NCBI GenBank assembly: GCA_021778635.1 | Contig: JAJYCD010000023.1 | Location: 1 to 38,832 of the forward strand | From: Actinomycetes bacterium | GTDB taxonomy: Bacteria; Actinomycetota; Actinomycetes; Actinomycetales; Cellulomonadaceae | Length of the DNA stretch: 38,832 bases | Reading direction: 5' to 3' | Shown: positions 33,411 to 38,832 of the stretch, piece after piece | How positions within the stretch are numbered: the first letter of the stretch is position 1 | Layout: every line of letters begins with the position of its first letter | Position numbers and translations under genes: made by a program | The notes under the pieces: generated by a model | Databases searched by the model: none | The model's input: the letters and a program-made list of their open reading frames with translations, nothing else | Told to the model about the DNA's origin: nothing

Positions 33411-35495
33411 TCACCGCGACGGTGTGACGGTCCCGGCATCGGTCAGCATCCCGAACCACAGCGCGCTCGTGGTCCAGGTGACCGTGGTCGGTCGGCCCGT
33501 GAGGCGCCGGGCCATCTCCGGTGACACGGTCGTCTCGACCGGCGTGGCCGGTCGTGCGGTCCATGGCACCATGCCCACGTCGAAGGTCATGACGGCGACG
33601 GGTGCCGGTCCCCAGGCGGCACGAACAGCGGCGAGCTGCGACGCGGTCGGTGGCGAGACGAACTCGACGACGTCGACGTCGCAGATCACCCGTAGCGTCG
33701 CGAGGTAGTGGAACGGGCTGCTGTGGATCCAGACGACGTGGTGCACGCCCGCGTGGTCGAGCGCGGCGCACGCGCTCAGGGCCTGCTCGTAGCGCCCCCT
33801 GAGCTCGACCCGACCGGCGAGCCCGTTCCAGGTCAGGACCGGGAACACGGCCACGGCCACGGTGAGCGCCGCGACGAGCACCGCGCGTGCCGAGCTCCGG
33901 GCGGTCGGCACGCGTGAGAGCGCCCAGGCGGTGGCGATGAGGAAGCCCGGGATCGTCAGCGGGACGAGCCGTCGAACCGCCCAGATCTGGTCCGGGGTGA
34001 TGTTGACCCGGACCAGGTAGTACATCGACCCGACCATCACGAACGCCGTGAACGCTCCCAGCCGCGGGTCCCGGTCCGCGATCGCCCGGCGCGCCATGAG
34101 GACGAGTCCCACGATGCCGAGGACCACCACGGTCCAGCCGAAGTACCAGGCGATCCAGCTCAGGCTCAGCTCGTCGTAGCTGCGCTGCGGGTCGACGGGC
34201 AGCCCCAGACTCGCCTGAAGATGCGCCATGTCGCTCACCACGGACGTGCCCGCGTGGAGGTTTCGCTCGACGAGCCACCACGGTCGCGAGACGAGCACCG
34301 CCATCGTCAGCGCGAAGACGAGCGCAACGGCTCGGGCGGTCCCCGGGCGGTGACGGGCCACGAACGCACGGGGCCGCGCGAACCCGGCACCGCTCGTGGC
34401 TGCCAGCGCGATCGCCAGGGCGAGGAGGGTGAGCAGGAGCAGCGACTCGACGTTCGTGTGCTGCTCGGCGAGGTACACCGGGCTCTTCTCCCGCACGTCC
34501 CAGATGCCGAGGAGCGCCAGCGGGATCGCCGGTGCCGCGATCCAGAGGAGTCCGGCCCGGAGGGTGGCCCGGGTCCCCGGGTCGAGTGTCGCGAGGGCCA
34601 CCATGCCGATCGCGGCGAACACGGCGAGGACGCCGAGCGTCCCGTCGATGCGCGAGGCGGCCGCCGTCCCGAGCAGGGCGCCGGTGAGCAGGAACTGGGA
34701 CCGGCGAAGCGAGCGCAGTGCCGAGAGCGCCGCGGTCATCCCGGCGAGGGTGAACACCATCGCCAACGGTTCGGTGTAGCCGGCCCGTGTGAATGCCAGG
34801 AACGGGAGCGAACCCGCCAGGGCGACCGCCGGAAGAACGGCCCACCAGTCCCCGACGAGCCGGCGTGCGGTCGCGAACACCGTGACGATGCCGACGCCAC
34901 CGATCAGGAGGTTGCCGGCCAGGATGGCACGGACTCCACCGAGCCACCCTTCGGCAGCCAGCAACCCCGGGAGCATCTTGTTCCCCTGGGCGTACAGGTA
35001 CCCGTGACGCAGGTCGAAGGCGTCCATGCCGGCGTGGGCCGCGCCCACCGCCTTCATGACAGCCGCCGCTGAGCCCGCGGGGATCTCGGAGAAGCTGTGC
35101 GTCCGCAGCCAGATCGCCTGAAGGGTGAGGAATCCCGGATCCCTGTTGACGACGACGTACTCGGAGGCATACCGCACGTTGGCCGCGATCCACGCCACGG
35201 CGAGCACGAGGACGACGACGCTCGAGAGGAAGGCCGAGCGGGTCGTGCGCAACGGCTCAGGTCCGAAGCGCCACAGCGCGGCGACCCCGACGGCGGCCGC
35301 CGGGACCACGACCAGCGGTTCGAAGACGTTCGCGAGGATGGCGAGCAGGCACACGACCCCGACCACCCCGAGGATGACGGGGAGCCGGTCGGGGAGCGAG
35401 ACGACCAGTCGGCGGACACGCGGATGCCGCGACGGGTCGGGTGCGGGAGGCGCGTCGGGTCGCGGCGGGGTGCGGACGTTCATGAGACCGCTCAT
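33411..35495 (-). CDS. Polytopic membrane protein, GT-C-type glycosyltransferase candidate
   Basis: About 694 residues with a dozen or more membrane helices. Near residue 108 the sequence RYASEYVVVNRDPGFLTLQAIWLR has an acidic residue in the first extracytoplasmic loop, as in the GT-C superfamily (ArnT/PMT/WbpN-like), and the C-terminal part is a soluble extracytoplasmic domain. Start 35495 gives MSGLMNVRT; an internal ATG at 35483 is about equally possible because GGGAAGG ends directly before the first ATG. GT-C enzymes transfer sugars from polyprenyl-phosphate donors outside the membrane, which suits the upstream GT2 gene. No DXD or ArnT motif gives a specific substrate. The ORF continues much further upstream without protein-like content. 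Confidence 0.75.
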   Translation of the reverse strand: MSGLMNVRTPPRPDAPPAPDPSRHPRVRRLVVSLPDRLPVILGVVGVVCLLAILANVFEPLVVVPAAAVGVAALWRFGPEPLRTTRSAFLSSVVVLVLAVAWIAANVRYASEYVVVNRDPGFLTLQAIWLRTHSFSEIPAGSAAAVMKAVGAAHAGMDAFDLRHGYLYAQGNKMLPGLLAAEGWLGGVRAILAGNLLIGGVGIVTVFATARRLVGDWWAVLPAVALAGSLPFLAFTRAGYTEPLAMVFTLAGMTAALSALRSLRRSQFLLTGALLGTAAASRIDGTLGVLAVFAAIGMVALATLDPGTRATLRAGLLWIAAPAIPLALLGIWDVREKSPVYLAEQHTNVESLLLLTLLALAIALAATSGAGFARPRAFVARHRPGTARAVALVFALTMAVLVSRPWWLVERNLHAGTSVVSDMAHLQASLGLPVDPQRSYDELSLSWIAWYFGWTVVVLGIVGLVLMARRAIADRDPRLGAFTAFVMVGSMYYLVRVNITPDQIWAVRRLVPLTIPGFLIATAWALSRVPTARSSARAVLVAALTVAVAVFPVLTWNGLAGRVELRGRYEQALSACAALDHAGVHHVVWIHSSPFHYLATLRVICDVDVVEFVSPPTASQLAAVRAAWGPAPVAVMTFDVGMVPWTARPATPVETTVSPEMARRLTGRPTTVTWTTSALWFGMLTDAGTVTPSR

Positions 35496-35614
35496 CCTTC
35501 CCGACCGGCGACGCGGGACGCCGGACCGTCTCGCGCGCAGGTGCTCGCGCGATCGCGGGGGCATCGTCTCGGGCGCCGTCGCGTCGGCGGGTCTCTGCGC
35601 GGCTTCGTCGCGGA

Positions 35615-36610
35615 TCACTCCGAGCTCGCGACCGTGCGCGGTGGCGTGGCCCGAGGGTGGCGGTGCACGTGGAGCCGTTCTGCGACGACGGCGATGCCCG
35701 CGCCCCCCGCATCGCCCAGGAGCATGAGGAAGCGGCTGACCAGTGCGAGCGCGAGGGCGTTGTCGCGGTCGAGCACCGGCGCCAGCGCGATCACGAGCGC
35801 GGCCTCTCGCGCACCGGCGCCCGCGGGAAGCACGACGATCACGAACCCGACGACCCAGGCGAGCGCGTAGCCACCCGTGGACAGGGCGAAGAGCGTGCTC
35901 GAGGTCGGACCGAGCCCCCGTGCCATCAGCCAGACCTGCGCCCCGAAAGCCAGCCACATGACGAGGCACCATGCGGCCGACGCGGCGATGGCCCTCGCCG
36001 AGAGCGGCTCCTGGTCTTCGCGGCGGCGCGCGAGGCGCAGCGCGAGCGCGGTCGCGCGGTTGAAGACTGCGGGCACCAGCGCGACCACGCCCGCGACGGC
36101 GACGAGCCCGAGCCACCAGTAGGTGACGAGCGTCCCGGGTGCCGACGCCGCGAGGCTGACCGCCGCGACTGCGATCCCGACGACGAGCCCGATCAGCATC
36201 TGCGTGATTGCGGCGAAGCCGGCCCGGGCGCGGGGAACCCCGTACTCGTTCGAGAGCTCCGCCTGAGCCAGGATCGGCCAGACGCTTCCGGGCACGTACT
36301 TGCCGAGCTGACTCAGGAAGTAGACGCGAGCGGCCGCCAGGGGCGGCAGGCGCGAACCGAGGCCGCCGAGGACTGCTCGCCAGGAGAGCATCGCGCTCAC
36401 GAGGCCGACGCCCACGAGCCCGAGCGCACCGAGGACCGCGCGCCCGTCCAGTCGCGCGACGCTGGAGGTGATCCCGTCCCAGCTCGACGTGACGAAGACG
36501 ACTGCGAAGAACACGACCGCCGTGAGCGCGCCCCACCGGAGCAGTCGGGGCCCCCGGGCCGGCCGGCGTGCGGGCCCCGTCGGCGGGGGTGGTGGCGCGG
36601 AGACGGGCAC
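35615..36610 (-). CDS. UPF0104/LPG-synthase-like transmembrane protein (flippase-like)
   Basis: A 331-residue integral membrane protein. After a proline-rich N-terminus it has about eight helices and the family elements SWRAVLGGLGSRLPPLAAARVYFLSQLGKYVPGSVWPILAQAELS (74-118) and VLPAGAGAREAALVIAL (260-276), both diagnostic of the lysylphosphatidylglycerol synthetase TM / AglD-like superfamily. Members move or process lipid-linked intermediates in envelope glycan synthesis. The start is GTG 36610, six bases after TAGGAT, with no ribosome binding site: a leaderless gene. It is upstream of the polytopic transferase on the same strand (120-bp gap) and divergent from the GT4 gene. Confidence 0.85.
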   Translation of the reverse strand: MPVSAPPPPPTGPARRPARGPRLLRWGALTAVVFFAVVFVTSSWDGITSSVARLDGRAVLGALGLVGVGLVSAMLSWRAVLGGLGSRLPPLAAARVYFLSQLGKYVPGSVWPILAQAELSNEYGVPRARAGFAAITQMLIGLVVGIAVAAVSLAASAPGTLVTYWWLGLVAVAGVVALVPAVFNRATALALRLARRREDQEPLSARAIAASAAWCLVMWLAFGAQVWLMARGLGPTSSTLFALSTGGYALAWVVGFVIVVLPAGAGAREAALVIALAPVLDRDNALALALVSRFLMLLGDAGGAGIAVVAERLHVHRHPRATPPRTVASSE

Positions 36611-36616
36611 CGCTGG

Positions 36617-36622
36617 ATCCTA
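36617..36622 (-). promoter_or_regulatory. Leaderless -10 element of flippase-like gene
   Basis: TAGGAT on the minus strand ends six bases before GTG 36610. Confidence 0.5.
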
Positions 36623-36654
36623 GTCGTCGCGCATGATCGACCTCGCCTGCGGGG

Positions 36655-36660
36655 TAGTGT
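36655..36660 (+). promoter_or_regulatory. Leaderless -10 element of GT4 gene
   Basis: TAGTGT, the same hexamer as upstream of the SulP gene, ends eight bases before GTG 36669. Confidence 0.5.
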
Positions 36661-36668
36661 CCTTCGCC

Positions 36669-37760
36669 GTGACCGGCGCGCTGTTCGTGACCCGTACGTT
36701 CCCGCCGTCCGTCGGCGGGATGCAGACGCTGGCCGCGGACGTCTGGGCGACGTTGCGGTCGGGGTCCGCGGACCCGACCTACCTGGTTGCACACGGCGGG
36801 ACGGTGCGCGGGCTCCCGCTGTTCGTCCTCCGCGCTGCCGTCAGCACGTTCCGGCTGGTCGTGACGCGTCGAGTCGAGATGGTGATCACGGGCGACGTCG
36901 TGATGTACCTCGTGCTCTCCCCCCTGCTCCGATTGCTGCGTGTGCCGCACGCCACCATGGCGATGGGGAAGGACGTCGTCTGGGCGCAACCGGCGTACCG
37001 CCGCCTGGTGTCGTGGCGCCTGCCGAAGGCGCCGCTGGTGCTGTCGATCAGCGAGGCGACCGCTCGGGCTGTGGTCGCCGTCGGGGTCCCGGAGAGCCAG
37101 GTGCGGGTGGTTCGGCTCGGGGTCGAGGTTCCCGACGTCTCCGACGCGGACCGAGCCGTCCGCCGACGGGAGCTGATGCGCGCGCTCGGCGTCGACGGCG
37201 ACCCGGTGATCCTGCTGGCTCTCGGGCGTCTCGTCAGGCGGAAGGGGGTCGCGTGGTTCGTGCGCGAGGTGCTTCCGCGCCTCGAGGGCGATCTCCTCTA
37301 CGTCGTCGCTGGAGCGGGTGAGGAGGAGTCGCGGATCAGGGCAGCGGTGGTCGAATCGGGTCAGAGCGCGCGCGTCCGGCTCCTCGGTCGCGTGAGCGAT
37401 GACGAGCGCGAGAGGCTCATGCGGGCCGGCGACATCTTCGTGCAGTCGAACGTCGTGGTGCCCGGTGACATGGAGGGGTTCGGGCTCGTGGCCGTCGAGG
37501 CGGCGATGCGAGGCGCGCTGGTCGTCGCTGCCGACCTCGAGGGGCTGCGCGACGCGGTCGTCTCGGGCGAGACGGGGCTGCTGATCCCACCGCACGACGC
37601 GACGGCCTGGGAGCGGACGCTGTCGGCACGGATCGCCGACTGCGACGGCACCCGCGCCGTCGCACGGGCCTACGCGCTGGAGTGCCGACGTCGGTACTCG
37701 CGCGAGCGGATGGGGCGCGAGCTCTGCGACGTGCTCGGCCTCGCGCGAACCTCCGGGTGA
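36669..37760 (+). CDS. Family 4 glycosyltransferase
   Basis: A 363-residue GT-B enzyme. GTG 36669 is preferred to ATG 36633 because VTGALFVTRTFPPSVGGMQTLAADVWATL is the usual GT4 opening and TAGTGT lies eight bases before it. The N-terminal acceptor domain holds the glycine-rich PPSVGGMQ loop. The C-terminal donor-binding domain has LALGRLVRRKGVAWFVREVLPRL, VVAGAGEEE, and GDIFVQSNVVVPGDMEGFGLVAVEAAMRGALVVAA with the ExFG-type EGFGLVAVEA motif. It transfers a sugar from a nucleotide donor at the cytoplasmic face, probably within the same envelope glycan pathway as its neighbours. The stop codon is inside a 12-bp hairpin. Confidence 0.92.
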   Translation: MTGALFVTRTFPPSVGGMQTLAADVWATLRSGSADPTYLVAHGGTVRGLPLFVLRAAVSTFRLVVTRRVEMVITGDVVMYLVLSPLLRLLRVPHATMAMGKDVVWAQPAYRRLVSWRLPKAPLVLSISEATARAVVAVGVPESQVRVVRLGVEVPDVSDADRAVRRRELMRALGVDGDPVILLALGRLVRRKGVAWFVREVLPRLEGDLLYVVAGAGEEESRIRAAVVESGQSARVRLLGRVSDDERERLMRAGDIFVQSNVVVPGDMEGFGLVAVEAAMRGALVVAADLEGLRDAVVSGETGLLIPPHDATAWERTLSARIADCDGTRAVARAYALECRRRYSRERMGRELCDVLGLARTSG

Positions 37761-37770
37761 GGTTCGCGCG
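37742..37770. terminator. Bidirectional terminator overlapping the GT4 stop codon
   Basis: CGCGCGAACCTC (37742-37753) and GAGGTTCGCGCG (37759-37770) pair perfectly over 12 bp around a 5-nt loop. The GT4 TGA (37758-37760) is inside the structure and the convergent CPBP stop is two bases beyond it. Confidence 0.65.
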
Positions 37771-37772
37771 GC

Positions 37773-38507
37773 TCAGCCGACGAGGCGCCAGGCGACCAGG
37801 CCGAAGAGCACGCCGAGGCTGTTCGTGGCCCAGTGCATGCCGGCGCTGGCCAGGACGCTCCCGCTGCGACGACGCAGCTCGCCGGCAACGACGCCACCGA
37901 GCGCGGTGAACGCGACGATGCCCACGATGACGAGCACCCCGGCCGCCGCGCCGGCGCCGCGGACGACGTCCCCGACGCCGTGGTTCGCGGTCGCCACATG
38001 GAGCGACGGCAAGATGTGCCACAGACCGAACAGGGCGGACGAGATCAGCAGGACCCGCCAGGTCGCGGCGTGCCGGGACAGCATCCCCCAGAGCACGGAG
38101 CGGAACGCGACCTCCTCGAGCACGATCGTGCTGAGCGGGATGACCACGAACGCGGTGACGAGCGCGCTGTGCAGCCCGAGGTGGTAACGCGCATCCAAGA
38201 AGGCAGGACGCGTGAGCGGGAGGAGCACCCCAGCGAGGTACACGGTGGCCACGACGGCGATGGCACCGGTGCCCCACTGCAGCCCGGACCGGAGCCGGTC
38301 ACGGTGGAGGCCGAGCTGAGACCATGTGAGCCCGCTCCAGCGGGCGAACGCGAGCAGGGCCAGCGCGGCCGCCGGCCCGAGCCAGGTGGCGTCGCGCAGG
38401 AAGTGCTCGGCAAGGTTCACCGTCACCAGGGCGGCGACCACGACACCGGTCGCGACGACTGCGGGGACCCGAGCTCTCGTCGAGGGTTCGCGTGCCACCA
38501 GGGTCAT
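37773..38507 (-). CDS. CPBP family intramembrane glutamic endopeptidase-like protein
   Basis: A 244-residue membrane protein with the three ABI/CPBP motifs: EEVAFR (Glu 131, Glu 132, Arg 136), FGLWH (His 164) and MHWATN (His 225, Asn 229), on hydrophobic helices. This set is the catalytic apparatus of Rce1-like intramembrane glutamate proteases, which cleave prenylated or membrane-bound peptides; in bacteria they often serve bacteriocin self-immunity or signalling. ATG 38507 is used. A leaderless 11-codon reading frame ends in an ATGA overlap at this start (see separate entry), so coupling is possible. No ribosome binding site is apparent. Confidence 0.87.
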   Translation of the reverse strand: MTLVAREPSTRARVPAVVATGVVVAALVTVNLAEHFLRDATWLGPAAALALLAFARWSGLTWSQLGLHRDRLRSGLQWGTGAIAVVATVYLAGVLLPLTRPAFLDARYHLGLHSALVTAFVVIPLSTIVLEEVAFRSVLWGMLSRHAATWRVLLISSALFGLWHILPSLHVATANHGVGDVVRGAGAAAGVLVIVGIVAFTALGGVVAGELRRRSGSVLASAGMHWATNSLGVLFGLVAWRLVG

Positions 38508-38539
38508 CGGGCGGGGGTCCGGCTCTCGTGGATGCGCAT
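38504..38539 (-). CDS. Possible 11-codon leader peptide coupled to the CPBP gene
   Basis: Minus-strand ATG 38539 opens the frame MRIHESRTPAR, whose TGA overlaps the CPBP start as ATGA. CAGAAT ends six bases before this ATG, at the spacing seen for leaderless promoters here, whereas the CPBP ATG itself has no ribosome binding site. It is too short for statistical support. Confidence 0.25.
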   Translation of the reverse strand: MRIHESRTPAR

Positions 38540-38644
38540 GGCGCCATTCTGCCAGCCGGACCTGGTGGTGACCGTGAGGCGATGTGGTGGTCTTGTGAGG
38601 AAGGCGCGGGGGTTCGCGAGCCGCGGTCGGCATCGACGGATCTA

Positions 38645-38668
38645 GGGATCGAGGGATCGAGGGATCGA
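38645..38668. repeat. 8-bp tandem repeat, three copies
   Basis: GGGATCGA repeats exactly three times in the divergent gap between the CPBP and ArsR genes. No function is evident. Confidence 0.8.
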
Positions 38669-38703
38669 CGGCAGGAGCGTGCGCGACGCCGCCCGGGGTG
38701 ATC

Positions 38704-38709
38704 TACGAT
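38704..38709 (+). promoter_or_regulatory. Leaderless -10 element of arsR-family gene
   Basis: TACGAT ends six bases before ATG 38716, and no ribosome binding site is present. Confidence 0.45.
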
Positions 38710-38710
38710 C

Positions 38711-38732
38711 TGCGTATGGATGCAGATATGCA
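38711..38732. promoter_or_regulatory. Imperfect inverted repeat at arsR start, candidate autoregulatory operator
   Basis: TGCGTAT (38711-38717) and ATATGCA (38726-38732) match as inverted repeats in six of seven positions with an 8-bp spacer, covering the likely transcription start. ArsR/SmtB repressors bind TAT-rich palindromes at this place. Confidence 0.4.
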
Positions 38733-38832
38733 ACATGAACCGCTCGACCACGAGCAGGCGTTGCTGGCGGTCGAGATGTTCCGGATGCTCGCGGACCCGA
38801 CGCGCGTGCAGCTGCTGTGGCTGCTCATCGAC
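38716..38832 (+). CDS. ArsR/SmtB family regulator, 3' part outside window
   Basis: Only the first 39 codons are present. The sequence ALLAVEMFRMLADPTRVQLLWLLID is the first helix region of ArsR-family winged-helix repressors, where LADPTRVQLLWLL is highly conserved. The histidine-containing N-terminus (MQHEPLDHEQ) is a common metal-binding feature of zinc or nickel sensing members, but the sensing residues cannot be judged from this fragment. Translation seems leaderless. In actinobacteria such genes are usually followed by a metal exporter (CDF or P-type ATPase), which would lie beyond the window. Confidence 0.8.
   Translation, partial: MDADMQHEPLDHEQALLAVEMFRMLADPTRVQLLWLLID

Noticed and set aside
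33411..37595. 1394-codon minus-strand frame as one giant protein
   Set aside because: Only the 3' half from about 35495 is protein-like; the rest is antisense to the GT4 gene or out of frame with the flippase-like gene.

Overview
The window is very GC-rich, tightly packed bacterial DNA with many GTG starts, 4-base ATGA/GTGA stop-start overlaps and several TANNNT -10 elements sitting 6-8 bases before a start codon (leaderless layout). Together with the gene families present (LmeA-like DUF2993 protein, deazaflavin-dependent Ddn-like reductase, CYTH-CHAD protein, WD40 tail of a large regulator, winged-helix HTH_42 protein), this points to an actinobacterium, plausibly Cellulomonadaceae or a relative. 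The taxonomic call is inference. I see no tRNA, rRNA, CRISPR array, insertion sequence or phage gene.

Layout. 1-3.3 kb: C-terminal WD40 propeller of a probably larger protein, a palindrome-rich convergent gap, and a winged-helix protein. 3.5-8.6 kb: a five-gene unit coding for a lipoprotein receptor, fused double permease and ATPase of the ferric-iron ABC type, an FTR1-like membrane protein and a 69-residue membrane protein; near-identical palindromes lie before the first and fourth genes. 8.6-19 kb: ordinary single genes (ChrB-domain protein, Ddn-like reductase, aldo/keto reductase, polysaccharide deacetylase lipoprotein, SulP transporter, CYTH-CHAD protein, glutamine amidotransferase, DUF2993 protein, beta-CASP metallo-beta-lactamase, uridine-kinase-like protein). 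19.1-21.2 kb: a MarR regulator with an overlapping DHA2 drug exporter. 21.3-23.0 kb: an acyl-CoA ligase.

23.07-30.22 kb (minus strand) is the most interesting region: a seven-gene operon tusA, MvhD/FlpD-like, DsrE-like, HdrA carrying an inserted GltD/NfnB-type NAD(P)H domain, a second HdrA-like protein, a small winged-helix protein, and a QmoC-like membrane Fe-S/cytochrome b protein. A strong hairpin closes it, and two CsoR/CstR-type palindromes lie upstream of tusA. My reading is a sulfur-carrier-linked, flavin-based electron transfer complex connecting persulfide chemistry, NAD(P)H and the quinone pool, possibly controlled by a persulfide- or copper-sensing CsoR-family repressor. No DsrAB, AprAB, SoxABXYZ, HdrB (CCG-domain) or lipoate-binding protein gene is in the window, so neither sulfate reduction nor the classical sHdr pathway can be claimed.

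30.6-38.8 kb: an unknown protein, an alpha/beta-hydrolase lipoprotein, an envelope glycosylation neighbourhood (GT2 polyprenyl-phosphate-type transferase, polytopic GT-C-like protein, UPF0104/LPG-synthase-like flippase, GT4 transferase), a CPBP protease-like membrane protein preceded by a possible 11-codon leader peptide, and the first 39 codons of an ArsR-family regulator cut by the window end.
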